The notes beneath the pieces are model-generated. The model did no database searches and was not told the origin of the DNA. It was given only the letters and a program-made list of their open reading frames with translations. A DNA stretch of 64,000 nucleotides from Diaporthe sp. PMI_573 (Eukaryota > Ascomycota > Sordariomycetes > Diaporthales > Diaporthaceae), in assembly GCA_021399435.1 (NCBI GenBank), contig JAJTUP010000106.1, positions 62,001 through 126,000 of the forward strand, in the 5' to 3' direction. Shown here piece after piece: positions 9,916 to 19,786 of the stretch (positions within the stretch are counted from its first letter, which is position 1; each line of letters opens with the position of its first letter). The position numbers and the translations under genes are program-made.

Positions 9916-12639
9916 TTAGTGTGCCTGAGGCTTCTGGTCCATGTCAAGCCTCCCCGTTGCAATGGCAAATTTGATCGTCGCCCGTACTGCCCGCATGTCT
10001 GGTGTCCATTTGTCACCGTCAGACGCCGCCTTTCCCCCCAGGAAGTATGATAGGTTTCCCATCTTTGCCTGTGAGCATCGCAACATGCCTTCCCGTTGCG
10101 CGATCCATTTTGCACAGCGGAATAGGAAGTGTTCCACTGTCTCTGATGCTAGCCCGCATTCGCAAGTGTCCGATTCCACCGTTCCTATCTTGCATAGAAA
10201 GCTGTTAAGTCTCACCATTCCGGTGCGGAGCTGTGATAGTACGTCTGCTTCCTTCCTCTTCAGCGGGTCATATAGAGTACGGGTATGCTTGCCTGGCAGT
10301 GCCGTATCTATCTGCTTCGAGCATTTCCCGACTCTTTCTGGTAGTGTTCTTGTTTGCCGCTGCTTGGTTATCGCTAGTCTTATCCTTGTGGATCTTGCTA
10401 GATGTGGTGGCACATCTGGTCTGCATTCTCCTTCTGTGGCCTTCCGCGCTGCTGCTTTGGCTTTTGGTCCCAGCGCAAAATCCTCTTCTCCTGCTGGAAC
10501 CCACAACATCCGGAGAGAGTGGCCCTCGTCTTCGAGACGCTTCATATGGTCGTATATTTGCCGTATGATCTGTTGGCCGGATTGTTGTCGTGGCCGCCGT
10601 ATGGCTTCTAGTGCGGAGCGGCTGCTCGTCATGACAGTCACATCCCGCCAGCAGAGTCCAGACGGCATACATCTCAATACCATCTCTATAGCTCCCAACT
10701 CGGCGATGTATAGGTTCAGCTCCTCCGTCAACCCGAGAGTGATGGAGTAGCTGGCCACTACCTCGTCATCTTTGTTGATCGCCGTATCTCGTACGACACC
10801 TCCCATGCCTACCATGCCCCTTCTCTGCGAGGAGCAGGTGGCAATAACTATGCCATTCACCCTCTTTGCTTCTTCCACCGCTCTCTCCCGGTCAGGGTCG
10901 CACGACACCGGGATACGGTTCCTCCATGGTGGTAACGCGTACTCCCGAATGATCTCCATTCGTTCAGTGGCTGTTTCCCCTTGTACTTGAGCAATCCTCT
11001 GCATCGGCGATACGAATCGGCGACACACTTTCACTTTCAGTGTCGCCAACGGGTGTGTCCTGGGAAGGGTCCGGAGGTTGATCCAAAACCTTGTTGCCGC
11101 TTGCGCATGCCGTTCTTGCACCGGTTGGATGCTAGCTTCGGCCTCTGCCACCGCCGTTGCGACGGTCCGGAAAGCCCCCGTGATCGCCTGTGCTCCGACC
11201 ATCTGTGCCTTGTCCAGCCAAGCAGCTTCTCTAATGCCACATGAGTGCGCCCACACGCTGGACGCATAGTCCATGGTGGGAGCTACTGTTGCTACGAACA
11301 GTTGTCTCGCAGTCCGCGGTGACAGCATCTTCAGTCTTCTCAGACACATAGCAGCCGAGAGCCCCTTTGCGGCGGCTCTAGCTATGTGTTCCTTGTACCG
11401 CAGTTTCGCGTCCATGACCACTCCCAGGATCTTGGCGCTCGCCTTGGGCTTGACTACTTTTCCTTTGATCATGAACGCTTTGTCGCTGGTACGCGCGGCG
11501 TTTCGCGTGAAATGCACGATGGTCGTCTTGTCTCCGTTGAACGTCGCGCCGCTCCGTCTTTCCCAGCCCAGTGCTTCGTCTATAATTGATTGGATGCCGG
11601 CTCGATTCTCCTCCGCTGTTGGTCCCACCACCCAGGCTGAGTAGTCGTCCACGAATGCCATCGAACCACCTCTTGCGTTGATTCTTCTCTGCACCAAATC
11701 TGCATTGAAGAACAGGAACAACACCGGCGACAGTGGTGATCCTTGCGGGAGACCTGCCTGTGGCAACTCCCGTAGCTGTGACTTGTACCCATTTACCACC
11801 ACGGTGGCCATGCGTCCAGAGCAGAAGGCGTCAATCCATCTCACCAGTCCACCAGGTATGCCTCTCGCCTTCAGCCTCTCCAGTAGTCGTTCTTTGAACA
11901 CTCCGTTGTAAGCACCCTTGACGTCGAAACTGATCAGACTGAGCACCCTGCCGGCCCTCCATGCCTTGTAGATCTGCTCCTGCAGCAGTATCAGTGCTTG
12001 TTCGGCTGACCTTCGCTTCCTTGCCCCGAAGTGGTTTGCAGGCAGCAGTCCATAGCTTTCCACTACATAGGATACCCGCTCTGCAACGGCTGCCTCGAGT
12101 ATCTTGCCCAGTGTTGACAGCAGGGATATCGGTCTCCATGCCTTGGCCACTGTGTAGTCTCCCTTGTCTGCTTTCTTTAGCGGGATGATCTTCGCACTCC
12201 TCCACTGGTGGGGTACCACACCGTCCCTGAGGGAAGTGTCGAAAAGGTGCAAGACACGGTATCTAACCACTGGCCAAAGCTGTTTCCACACCATTGCTGG
12301 CAGACCATCCTCTCCAGGTGCTTTCCAAGGTTTCGCTGCTAGCACTTTTTCTTCAACTTCCTCCATGGTGAGGTCTGGCATGTGCACTTCCGTCCGTTGC
12401 GGTCGCTCGCCTTCATCGTCAATCTTAGCCGGCAACGGGGGGAAGAACGTGCTGAGCAGCTCCTCTGCCTGCTCCACCGTATCTTCCGTGGTGGAACCGT
12501 CTTCCCTCTTCAAAGGGGGCACCCTGTCGTCCATAACACCTGTTTCTGGTTTTAAGTACTTGGCCGCCTTCCATATGTTGACATCTTCTGCCAGGAAGTC
12601 GTCCCAGTGCAGTTTTTTTCTGTTTCCGGATGGCATCAT
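9916..12639 (-). CDS. LINE ORF2, reverse transcriptase / RNase H-like part
   Basis: About 900 residues in one frame, the downstream part of ORF2; the first codons of this frame (12613-12639) overlap the endonuclease part. The reverse transcriptase core has [12 protein letters not shown] (first catalytic Asp), [12 protein letters not shown], and AFVDDYSAW (catalytic Asp pair in an F-x-DD box). A connection region and an RNase H-like domain follow ([37 protein letters not shown]). A CxC...H...C cluster ([17 protein letters not shown]) closes it, as in many LINE C-termini. It copies element RNA by target-primed reverse transcription in the nucleus. As it stands it has no start codon of its own and needs the frameshift at 12613-12619 corrected. 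Confidence 0.85.
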   Translation of the reverse strand: MMPSGNRKKLHWDDFLAEDVNIWKAAKYLKPETGVMDDRVPPLKREDGSTTEDTVEQAEELLSTFFPPLPAKIDDEGERPQRTEVHMPDLTMEEVEEKVLAAKPWKAPGEDGLPAMVWKQLWPVVRYRVLHLFDTSLRDGVVPHQWRSAKIIPLKKADKGDYTVAKAWRPISLLSTLGKILEAAVAERVSYVVESYGLLPANHFGARKRRSAEQALILLQEQIYKAWRAGRVLSLISFDVKGAYNGVFKERLLERLKARGIPGGLVRWIDAFCSGRMATVVVNGYKSQLRELPQAGLPQGSPLSPVLFLFFNADLVQRRINARGGSMAFVDDYSAWVVGPTAEENRAGIQSIIDEALGWERRSGATFNGDKTTIVHFTRNAARTSDKAFMIKGKVVKPKASAKILGVVMDAKLRYKEHIARAAAKGLSAAMCLRRLKMLSPRTARQLFVATVAPTMDYASSVWAHSCGIREAAWLDKAQMVGAQAITGAFRTVATAVAEAEASIQPVQERHAQAATRFWINLRTLPRTHPLATLKVKVCRRFVSPMQRIAQVQGETATERMEIIREYALPPWRNRIPVSCDPDRERAVEEAKRVNGIVIATCSSQRRGMVGMGGVVRDTAINKDDEVVASYSITLGLTEELNLYIAELGAIEMVLRCMPSGLCWRDVTVMTSSRSALEAIRRPRQQSGQQIIRQIYDHMKRLEDEGHSLRMLWVPAGEEDFALGPKAKAAARKATEGECRPDVPPHLARSTRIRLAITKQRQTRTLPERVGKCSKQIDTALPGKHTRTLYDPLKRKEADVLSQLRTGMVRLNSFLCKIGTVESDTCECGLASETVEHFLFRCAKWIAQREGMLRCSQAKMGNLSYFLGGKAASDGDKWTPDMRAVRATIKFAIATGRLDMDQKPQAH

Positions 12640-13695
12640 GGTACTCCTTGGATGCTTCCTTGGCCCGTCTTTCCAGGTCGGGCCTCACTTGGCCTGCTCG
12701 CCGCTGTGCCCTGGCCTGATTTCGCCAGAATGTGTACACCCGCCGAAGTCCTGTCAAATCCTTCGTCCACCAGCGCTTCGCGTACGGTACTGGTTGTGCT
12801 CGGGGTGTCAGATCGTGGATCGCCTCGAGGACGACCCTCATTAACTGGTCTGTCTGCTCCTGCACACCGACAGTCCAGGGGAGCTCTCGGAGATTTTTCT
12901 TCACCCTGGTTCTGATTGTTGTCCATGGTGCGTTCTTGAACGACAGTCTTTCCGTGACAATCCGATCAGGCATCGCGAGATCGAACGTCGTTTGGATCGC
13001 CCGGTGGTCCGATCCGTGTTCTGTCGGGTGTATGGAGCACGTCACCATTTCGTCTGCCAGTTTTGCCGTCGCCAGCATCAGGTCGATTGTGCTTTCCTTG
13101 TCGGGGCCTTGCCATGTCTTTGTGCCTCTCGGGAGGAGGCTGCATAGGCCGTGCTCGTTCATGACGTCGATAATCGGTTCGGCCTCGCCTTGCCTTGCCA
13201 AGGCCACGTCGTCTCCTCCCCATAGCCGGTCGTGCTGATTAAAATCTCCGGCCAGAATGACGTCCACCGCCATCCCTGACCTGCTCCTGAGGTCGAGGAT
13301 CACCTGGTGCAGGGTATGGCATGTATTTCGAAGAGCCTGGGGCTTGCGTCCCGGCACATACACTGACACAACCAACATTATTCGGTCCGGAAGTCGTATG
13401 GCTGCTGCTGTCAAGTCCGAGGACTGTATTGGTACTTGGTCGGCCCCCAAGTCCCTATTCACCCACAACATGCTCCGGATCGGCCATCTGCCATCTCTCC
13501 AAATCGTAGGGACCATTTTAATCCATCTGGGATGCCCCATAGGGACTGTTAATAGTTTGCCGTCACCTTTCCATGCCTGTGGTTCTTGGACTGCCACAAC
13601 TGCAAAATCCTGGAGTCGCGTATCGTTCATTAGGCTCTCGTGTACCGTGTCCTGTTTTCTTACATTCAGTTGGATGACCTGGAATATTCTACTCA
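12613..13695 (-). CDS. LINE ORF2, endonuclease part, separated by a frameshift
   Basis: Starts at the ATG at 13693-13695 ([15 protein letters not shown]), which overlaps the ORF1 stop in ATGAGTAG. It shows exonuclease-endonuclease-phosphatase motifs: [47 protein letters not shown], corresponding to metal-binding and catalytic Asn, Glu, Asp and His positions. The enzyme nicks target DNA to prime reverse transcription. The frame continues past the homopolymer of seven T (12613-12619, plus strand) into nonsense ending at 12425; one base fewer would join it to the reverse-transcriptase frame. The frame is also open upstream to 14008 but there overlaps ORF1. Confidence 0.8.
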
Positions 13696-14999
13696 TGCCG
13701 AGTAGGGTAGAGTTTCGGGCAGCTGCGACTGAACGACTCGTGCGGTCCACCACAGGGTACGCACTTGGGTACCTGCGTCTGGCACTCACTATGATGGTGG
13801 TCTTCGGCAGCGCACCTCGCACATACCCGATTCTTGCTGCACGAGAAAGCCTTGTGGCCGAGCTCCTGGCAGTTGTAGCATTGTATCGGTCCGGCTCTCC
13901 GCTCGAACACGCTAGTGTACGCCGATTCACCCGCTGCAAGGAAGTAGCGTTCTTGTAGGAGTCTCCTGGCATCGCTGTTCTTGGTGAGGTATACCACCAT
14001 GGATCCATATGCTTTCGCGTTGTCCTTTCGACTCAACCAGGCTATCTTGGCAATTTGAACTTCATTCTCTTGGCCCAAAGCGTCCATCGCTCCAGGAAGG
14101 ACCTTGCCTTCCTGGTCGAGAACGGCAGCACGGTTGATATTGTCAACTTTGACTGGGTACAGTTGGTCTCGGAGCACTCTTGCACCTGGAGCCTTCTTGG
14201 CCTCGATGATCGCCTTGATCCTCTTCAGTTCTTCCTCGTTCCTACCAATCACCCTCAGGCGGTTGGTATTCCGTCCATCTTTGGTGACTGCAACACATCG
14301 CCAACTCGGCTGGTCGCTGGACATTCGCATTTCCTGTTCAACGGTTTTGCGAATCATTGCCGGTGTAGCGTCTCCAATGTGATCCTCGGGCACCCTGGAT
14401 GTGTCCACTGTGCAGAACACCGGCTTTGGAGTCGCCGATCGGGCCGTAGATGGAGATTGGATGGGAGTACTAACGGGTGTCATTCTGGCCGCGTCTGCAT
14501 ATGTCCGGCCCGGCGATCGTGGTGCCTGAGCCTTACTCAGTGTATCCAGCTGTAGTCGGGTCTGCTCCAGCTTGTCGCAAACCTGGGTAAGCTGCTGTCG
14601 GACTTGCGATAATTCTTGTGCCATCTGGGCCGTAGTCCTAGTAACTTCCTCAGCCATGCGGTCCCTAAGCTTAGCAAACTCGAGCTGAAATTCCGCCTTC
14701 ATCGATTCCATTCTCTTATTGAAATCTTGTTCCAGGAGTCGTTTTAGGCTCTGGGCAACCTCGCTCATGCTACCAGCTGCCTTAGGCGCGGCCCGTTTCT
14801 TAGCTCGGGTATGACTCGGAGTTCCCTCACTGCTCTCCTCTTCCTGCCATTCCATAGCACCTTTTTGCTGCTTGGATTCCAACGCCCTCGTCGTTCTGGT
14901 CCTTTTACGCAGGGGACGATGACATCCCCCGCCCGGAACATCCTGTTCGCCTTCCATGACGACAATGACGTCTGATGCGGGGTTCGCAACACCAGACAT
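13689..14999 (-). CDS. LINE ORF1, gag-like RNA-binding protein
   Basis: 436 residues from the ATG at 14997-14999. A basic, Glu/Lys-rich N-terminus is followed by a coiled-coil-like segment (about residues 75-165, many Gln/Leu heptads such as [20 protein letters not shown]). Three zinc knuckles lie near the end: [28 protein letters not shown] and [18 protein letters not shown]1 proteins bind element RNA and chaperone retrotransposition. The last codons overlap the ORF2 start by eight bases, suggesting translation by termination and re-initiation. Confidence 0.85.
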   Translation of the reverse strand: MSGVANPASDVIVVMEGEQDVPGGGCHRPLRKRTRTTRALESKQQKGAMEWQEEESSEGTPSHTRAKKRAAPKAAGSMSEVAQSLKRLLEQDFNKRMESMKAEFQLEFAKLRDRMAEEVTRTTAQMAQELSQVRQQLTQVCDKLEQTRLQLDTLSKAQAPRSPGRTYADAARMTPVSTPIQSPSTARSATPKPVFCTVDTSRVPEDHIGDATPAMIRKTVEQEMRMSSDQPSWRCVAVTKDGRNTNRLRVIGRNEEELKRIKAIIEAKKAPGARVLRDQLYPVKVDNINRAAVLDQEGKVLPGAMDALGQENEVQIAKIAWLSRKDNAKAYGSMVVYLTKNSDARRLLQERYFLAAGESAYTSVFERRAGPIQCYNCQELGHKAFSCSKNRVCARCAAEDHHHSECQTQVPKCVPCGGPHESFSRSCPKLYPTRHE

Positions 15000-15108
15000 C
15001 CACCAGTGGCCAGAATCTCCGCCAAGCTGCCACCAGGTATTTCAAAGGTTGTAAAGAAGATAAAATATTTAGATTCGAGATCCGAAACCAAATTTCTGAG
15101 GGCCCCCA

Positions 15109-15126
15109 CCCGTTGGATGGATGGAT
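15109..15126. repeat. Candidate LINE target-site duplication, right
   Basis: Second copy of CCCGTTGGATGGATGGAT. The bases after it (TTTTTCTGTCTGAGGGGG) lead into the LTR-like repeat and weakly resemble the 3' end of the LINE itself, so an older truncated LINE may have been the target. Confidence 0.5.
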
Positions 15127-15146
15127 TTTTTCTGTCTGAGGGGGTG

Positions 15147-15340
15147 TGTCAGATGTGACGGGTGCTTTGGGTTAGGTGCCTGAGGCATCAATGGTTGAAT
15201 CATGACAAAACCAGCCCCCTTACGGGTGGGGTCCCACCAAGGAACCAAGACAAGACATCATCACAATACACACAGTTACCACCCCATCATTTGGACCATA
15301 ATTACACGTCCCACATACCTAAAAGGGTGATAATCTGACA
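15147..15340 (-). repeat. LTR-like repeat, full copy (194 bp)
   Basis: Read on minus it runs TGTCAGATTATC ... CACATCTGACA, with short inverted ends (TGTCAGAT / ATCTGACA) and TG...CA termini as in LTRs. Near-identical to 62569-62762. No target duplication is visible at this copy (flanks GGGTG and ACTGT). Confidence 0.75.
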
Positions 15341-15602
15341 ACTGTATTGAACTGATTTTATGCTTGCGCTAATAAAGTATAAAAATTCATGTTCTATTAC
15401 GCTACCTCGTGACGTTATAGTAGACAAAAACTTTGGGCTTTTCGTTTTACATATCCGATTCAGATGTTCTAGTACGATGGCCGTTTATATAGCTAAACTG
15501 GATGCTAGATTTCCTTATCCTGCTACTTAAATGATATATCGGCCGCGTGATGACATTTTAGAGTCTTTATTCCTTTGCTGATTTTACGAAATTACGTCCT
15601 AA
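15341..15602. other. AT-rich spacer, no gene
   Basis: No coding or repeat signal recognised. Confidence 0.4.
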
Positions 15603-15760
15603 CATCAAAGAAATCTACGGCAAGCGGATAAGGCTCTCTGCGTCTTATCGGAACTGAAAATGCATATACTTGGATAGTACCATACTCGGTCATGGCCATC
15701 GGCCGTCGAGCTATCACCAAACATGATGAATCATTTGATCGAAGTATCACGACTAAGAAC
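15603..15760 (-). pseudogene. MADS-box gene tail, second copy
   Basis: On minus the frame ends REPYPLAVDFFDVRT then stop, close to RKPYPLAVDFFGDSS at the end of the MADS-box gene at 3330-3854. Nucleotide similarity covers roughly 45 bp around the shared tail. The upstream frame stays open for about 35 further residues without resembling the MADS domain. A fragment of a paralogue. Confidence 0.55.
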
Positions 15761-15801
15761 CTTGAAATGAGCTAGTTCTAGCCTGCAATTCCTCCATCTT
15801 G

Positions 15802-16052
15802 TTAGGAACCATTCTTCAAAGCGCGTAACTCTCGTGATTGAGTGAGGGTCTGAAAATTAAGCTCCAGCTGCCGTGGAATAGACTGGATTGTTCCATTTTT
15901 ATTGATGAAGCAATTCCCAACACCAGATTGGCGGATTTCGGCTCGGCTCCGGTGCTTTTCATGGATGAAGTTGCTTCTCAGCCCTCTGATCCAAGAGACT
16001 GGCCACAAACCCGTTGCCCTCTGATGAGAGCGCGTCATCAATACACACAAAA
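15802..16052 (-). pseudogene. Fot1-like transposase C-terminal remnant
   Basis: The frame RATGLWPVSWIRGLRSNFI ... GNCFINKNGTIQSIP parallels the post-catalytic part of the intact transposase next door (RATGLWPVSKHRALGSHFI) and the broken copy at 44770-45730 (GNSFVDENGV). It ends at the TA where the intact Fot1 element inserted, so the younger element lies against or inside an older relative. Confidence 0.55.
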
Positions 16053-16054
16053 TA

Positions 16055-16095
16055 ACGTCCCCGGCCCGGCTTCCGCCCCCCCCCTGATTCCGCCC
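16055..16095. repeat. Fot1 element inverted repeat, left
   Basis: ACGTCCCCGGCCCGGCTTCC and on to CTGATTCCGCCCC. It matches the complement of 17864-17904 except in the length of the C run. Confidence 0.85.
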
Positions 16096-16102
16096 CCTTC
16101 CC

Positions 16103-17743
16103 TCACGACCGCCCCCTTCGCCTCGTCGCCGACGACGCCGCCACCACGATAGTTGACCTCGCTTCCGATGGTGTTTCCGACTCTTCTGAAGCGTCGCTTT
16201 CTTCTGATACCACCCCCGCTTCAATCTGAGTCCTCCGAATGGCCTCGATATCGGCGAAAAGTTCATTCGGGTCAAGTTGAACCTTCTTCCTTCGGACTAC
16301 CCTACTGGCTTCAATCTGGGCTTCCAACTCTCGGGCTTTTTGTGAGGACATCGTCAGATCGACGTCTATCTGGTCCCAACTTTTGAGGATTTTCCTGAAG
16401 AGGAGTCGTGATGTGGGGCTGAGATTCTTCTGACGGGCATACCGAGCCACCATACCCCTTAGGTCTTGAGATCGCTTAGGGGTCGCAAAAATGGTCCCTC
16501 GAGGCCGACAAAAACACTTATCAGTGCAGAAATGGCTGCTGGAGCTATTGGTACCGCCAGATTCCAACGATCTCGCTTCCTTCTCGCGATTATCGGCGAT
16601 AAAGTGGCTTCCGAGTGCCCTATGCTTAGACACTGGCCAGAGACCAGTCGCCCGCCAGCCAGAACGTATATTTGCTTCCGTCAAAGTGTCAATTCGAGCC
16701 TTGTGATAGCAATAAAGAAACCGTTTCTTTGCCACGACTGTTGACGAATCGTGCCCTCCCTGGTGATCGAGATGCTTCTTAAATGCGAGCTTTAGAGGGC
16801 CGAAGATCGCCACATCGAGCGGTTGCAGCATATGCGAAGTATGGGCGGGCAAAAAAACGATATACACCTTATTCGAGAAGCATTCCCACATAAACTCGAC
16901 CGTTGTATGTGTATGGTGCCCATCGATCACGAGAAGGCGCCATTCTAATGGGTCCTCTGGTACTGTTTGAGGAAGGAAGACCTTCCGAAGCCAGTGGATA
17001 GCGATAGGTTCCTCCATCCACCCCTTCTTCGTCGCCGTGAACTGCCAGCCCTCGTGATCTTCAAGGGCGATAGGAAACCACTGCTGCTGAATGCTGAGTC
17101 CCTTAAAAATAACGAGTGGGACGAGGAACTTGCCCGTGGCGGAGATACACTCAAGGAAGAAGGTCCACGCTCTCGAATTAAAGTCCTTCTGAAGAAGCTG
17201 GCTTCCTTCCGAATAGCCGATTGTAAGCGCCTTCTCGGACTTGCCCTCCATCAGCCCGCCCTCGTCGGCATTCCATCGGTTGGCCGGCTTAATTGCCTTC
17301 ACGATAGGCAACTGCATGAAGTCAAACCACGACCCAACGTTCTTTTTGGTAGCTGCCCTTAGCCGTTTAGCCTCAACGCGCTGGTACTTACGGCTTTGGA
17401 GGATAGGGTAACGAAGGAGGAAGGCCCTCAGCCACTTCCTTCCGAGAGGAGCAACCTCCTTCCCCGACGAGGCCATTCGGGCTGCCAGAGCCCTCGTTTC
17501 CCAGCGAGTTAACGCATGGCCCAAGCTGCTTTGGTTGATAAGGAATAGGGCCAATCGATCCTCCTGATCATCAGAAAGAGGCCTCTGAGGTTCGTGAGAA
17601 ACGCGCTGACTTTGCGCGCCGGCGAGGCGATCGCGAAGTGTGGAACGGGGGATATGCCAGGTCCTGCAAGCCTGCTTGACGGGCATTCCATCCCTGCACG
17701 CAACAAGGGCGTCATGGATCTCGGCTTCCCCATAGGGCTTCAT
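16103..17743 (-). CDS. Fot1/pogo-type transposase
   Basis: 546 residues from the ATG at 17741-17743; the frame is open further upstream but runs into the inverted repeat. Residues 5-45 form a psq-like helix-turn-helix (PVKQACRTWHIPRSTLRDRL), followed by a CENP-B-like DNA-binding segment (LGRKWLRAFLLRYP). The catalytic core shows NADEGG, LVIDGHHTHTT and QPLDVAIFGPLK, supplying three Asp with 35 residues between the second and third (DD35D). A coiled, acidic C-terminus follows. It cuts and pastes the element at TA sites. No internal stops. The same family gave the broken copies at 15802-16052 and 44770-45730. Confidence 0.9.
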   Translation of the reverse strand: MKPYGEAEIHDALVACRDGMPVKQACRTWHIPRSTLRDRLAGAQSQRVSHEPQRPLSDDQEDRLALFLINQSSLGHALTRWETRALAARMASSGKEVAPLGRKWLRAFLLRYPILQSRKYQRVEAKRLRAATKKNVGSWFDFMQLPIVKAIKPANRWNADEGGLMEGKSEKALTIGYSEGSQLLQKDFNSRAWTFFLECISATGKFLVPLVIFKGLSIQQQWFPIALEDHEGWQFTATKKGWMEEPIAIHWLRKVFLPQTVPEDPLEWRLLVIDGHHTHTTVEFMWECFSNKVYIVFLPAHTSHMLQPLDVAIFGPLKLAFKKHLDHQGGHDSSTVVAKKRFLYCYHKARIDTLTEANIRSGWRATGLWPVSKHRALGSHFIADNREKEARSLESGGTNSSSSHFCTDKCFCRPRGTIFATPKRSQDLRGMVARYARQKNLSPTSRLLFRKILKSWDQIDVDLTMSSQKARELEAQIEASRVVRRKKVQLDPNELFADIEAIRRTQIEAGVVSEESDASEESETPSEARSTIVVAASSATRRRGRS

Positions 17744-17812
17744 GATGACTAGGTTGATGCTTGGAAGAAGTTTGGTGACCAGAAAAAATTCTCTCGGAAA
17801 GATATGGTTGAG

Positions 17813-17820
17813 TTTATATA
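17813..17820 (-). promoter_or_regulatory. TATA-box of the transposase gene
   Basis: TATATAAA on minus, about 70 bp upstream of the transposase ATG and inside the right inverted repeat, a usual place for a transposon promoter. Confidence 0.5.
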
Positions 17821-17863
17821 GGGTGGGGGCAGACGCGTACACGCGTGAACGCGGATGTGGGGG

Positions 17864-17904
17864 GGGCGGAATCAGGGGGGGGGCGGAAGCCGGGCCGGGG
17901 ACGT
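17864..17904. repeat. Fot1 element inverted repeat, right
   Basis: Complement of the left repeat, followed directly by TA. Confidence 0.85.
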
Positions 17905-17906
17905 TA

Positions 17907-18550
17907 AAACGTCCCCCAAGCCTCCCGTCCCTCGCCGTCTGCCTCGTACCAGCGCCTCTCTCATCTCCAAGCCTCTGAAGTCTCTTTTCCCCCTCCGTGA
18001 TTGCCTCCAGCAGTTGCCAGTTACACGCAAGAACAACGTCTGCCAATCCATCGTGCCTAATTTGATGTTCGTAGCCACACCGAGAAAGTCTTGCCAGGGA
18101 GCCTACACACACAGCCCAGGACAAGCCGGCTGAGACAGGCTTCATTTTGAGTGTCAATGCTATGGGAGGCCTCCACAAAAATGGCCGGCCAAGTTGTCTT
18201 TCCTTTAGGGAAAGCTCGAGCATTTCCCTACTGTGTAGCTGATCCCATCAGCCTAGCCATCGTATATCTTCCCCCATGGTGGTATCGAAGGAGGCCGCCA
18301 AATGAACTTTAGCCCCAATGGATCCCACATGTGGGCTTGCGGAAGATGTTGCCAAACAAGGTCACAAACAGGTCCTCCGCTAGCCCGGCTCGAAATGCCC
18401 TCTCTGGCCTGACCGTCCCATGCCTGGCTGTGATGATCGCTAATACTTAAGGCAGCCGGTTCCCTTCACGAATCACTTGCCTCGCCTTATCTCATTCCAA
18501 CTTCTCTCCCCAACAATTTCCCACATCAACACCAAGAGCCGACCGCCGCC
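17907..18550. other. No gene; probable promoter of the next gene
   Basis: CT-rich leader (CTTCTCTCCCCAAC...) before the ATG at 18551, a common ascomycete promoter feature. Nothing else recognised. Confidence 0.4.
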
Positions 18551-19786
18551 ATGGATCCTGAGGTCTCTCTTGTGATGCCTTTTTTGAGGAAGCCGCTCCA
18601 TCGCCTCCCACGACGTCCAGTAAGACATCGTGCACTCCCCTACCCGAGAAGCCTGACCAACCTGTGGAATACTGCCATCTGTTGCCTGGGAGACCGATGT
18701 CTGATGCAGTCCTGGACCTTCATTTGTGCCTTCAACTTTCCACAGTTCTCTCCCTGCGAGCAGACGCTTCGGACGGCAGACACTCCCTCTGTGACTGAGC
18801 TTGGCCAATTACACTTGGATCTGCTGCAGAAAAAGGGACCAGGACAATATGGCTTTGCTGGTATCTCTCACCATCATGTCGACGTCCTGCCATCACCACC
18901 CAGCACGGTCTATCTCAGAAATGGAGTTGGTGACGATTTTACATCCTGGCTTGATCAATGGCTCACAGACGACCCGTCTGGACGACAGGAGAATCCGCCA
19001 GTCAGTTCCTGGTCAACCCTATTTTTGGCACCTGATCTGGACGAACAGTCGTACTGTGGTTCCCTAAACGCCCAAATCGCGGACCGCCTTGAGCTTGATG
19101 CGCTGCTTTTGGACGACGGTGTCTGGTTGAGCGACTTGTGGTGGAATGCCGTGGCAGAAGTCAGCCTCGAATACACTCCTGATGGTAATCCCACGCCGGA
19201 AAGTGGTGGTGAGCAACAATGTTGTGAGAGGGGCGACCAGCACTGTTCTTGGGACTCCACCAATGAAGTCTTTGAGATCAGTCGCGCAGATTTCGAGGCC
19301 TCATCAAGACGGAAATACTACCCGCAGCCCCCCCCAAAGCGGCTACAGTGGACAAGGAAGGGAGGACAAAGATCTAAGGTAACGCTCGGGAGACGAAGAC
19401 TCAAGACACCAAGGCCGACAACATTTAGAAGACCCCTATCCCCGCGATCAAAGACCAAGTCAATCAAATACGTTCGTCTGGAAGAAATCACTGATGAAAA
19501 AGGAGATCGCTACAAGTGGAATCGGCGGGCTGGTAAGAAAGGGTCCTGGGAGAACAGCAAAAAGGAATCCGTGGATGTCATGGTTCTTTTACGGGATTCA
19601 AAGGCGCGGCTCCAGATGAAGGTGCGGCCAGGTGGGGCCAAACTTCCCGTTGACATGGGCTGGAGCCATACAGACACCTGTTTCGAAGGTGAGGTGCAAG
19701 ATGTCGGCAGGCTCCGTGTGTCTGAGGATGTTATGAATGAAATGTGTAAGGATCCTCAGCGAAAAGATCGCTTTCAGGCAATTTGA
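18551..19786 (+). CDS. Orphan hypothetical protein
   Basis: 411 residues, one exon, from an ATG in a good context (CCGCCATGG). No domain recognised. The N-terminal half is mixed, with an acidic Asp/Leu-rich middle (LDEQSYCGSLNAQIADRLEL). Residues 240-310 are strongly basic (Arg/Lys/Pro, for example RRRLKTPRPTTFRRP), suggesting nucleic-acid binding or disorder. The C-terminus is predicted globular (RLQMKVRPGGAKLPVDMGW). It lies between two transposable elements. Length, start context and lack of stops favour a real gene; it may have one or more unannotated introns. Confidence 0.5.
   Translation: MDPEVSLVMPFLRKPLHRLPRRPVRHRALPYPRSLTNLWNTAICCLGDRCLMQSWTFICAFNFPQFSPCEQTLRTADTPSVTELGQLHLDLLQKKGPGQYGFAGISHHHVDVLPSPPSTVYLRNGVGDDFTSWLDQWLTDDPSGRQENPPVSSWSTLFLAPDLDEQSYCGSLNAQIADRLELDALLLDDGVWLSDLWWNAVAEVSLEYTPDGNPTPESGGEQQCCERGDQHCSWDSTNEVFEISRADFEASSRRKYYPQPPPKRLQWTRKGGQRSKVTLGRRRLKTPRPTTFRRPLSPRSKTKSIKYVRLEEITDEKGDRYKWNRRAGKKGSWENSKKESVDVMVLLRDSKARLQMKVRPGGAKLPVDMGWSHTDTCFEGEVQDVGRLRVSEDVMNEMCKDPQRKDRFQAI

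Larger units (their letters stand above)
9663..15108 (-). mobile_element. Tad/I-like non-LTR retrotransposon (LINE), copy 1
   Basis: About 5.4 kb on minus. From 5' (15.1 kb) to 3' (9.66 kb): a gag-like ORF with zinc knuckles, an endonuclease-reverse transcriptase-RNase H-like ORF, and a 3' end in TCCA repeats instead of poly(A). The two-ORF order with a CCHC ORF1 and an apurinic-type endonuclease is that of the Tad/I group of fungal LINEs. It is flanked by an 18-bp direct repeat and sits between inverted LTR-like repeats. A single-base frameshift divides ORF2. Confidence 0.85.
16053..17906 (-). mobile_element. Complete Fot1/pogo-type DNA transposon with TA target duplication
   Basis: An element of 1,850 bp (16055-17904) with about 41-bp terminal inverted repeats starting ACGTCCCCGGCCCGGC, flanked by TA on both sides (16053-16054, 17905-17906). 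TA duplication and a DD35D transposase are standard for Tc1/mariner-pogo elements of ascomycetes. The single ORF is uninterrupted, so the copy may be autonomous. Confidence 0.85.

Noticed and set aside
12611..12622. Programmed -1 frameshift site (A-rich heptamer) in LINE ORF2
   Set aside because: The shift needed is +1 relative to the endonuclease frame, and the codon phase does not fit an X-XXY-YYZ slippery site.
9941..12844. Long open plus-strand frames across the LINE
   Set aside because: Antisense shadows of the reverse-transcriptase frame; they recur identically in LINE copy 2 and show no domains.
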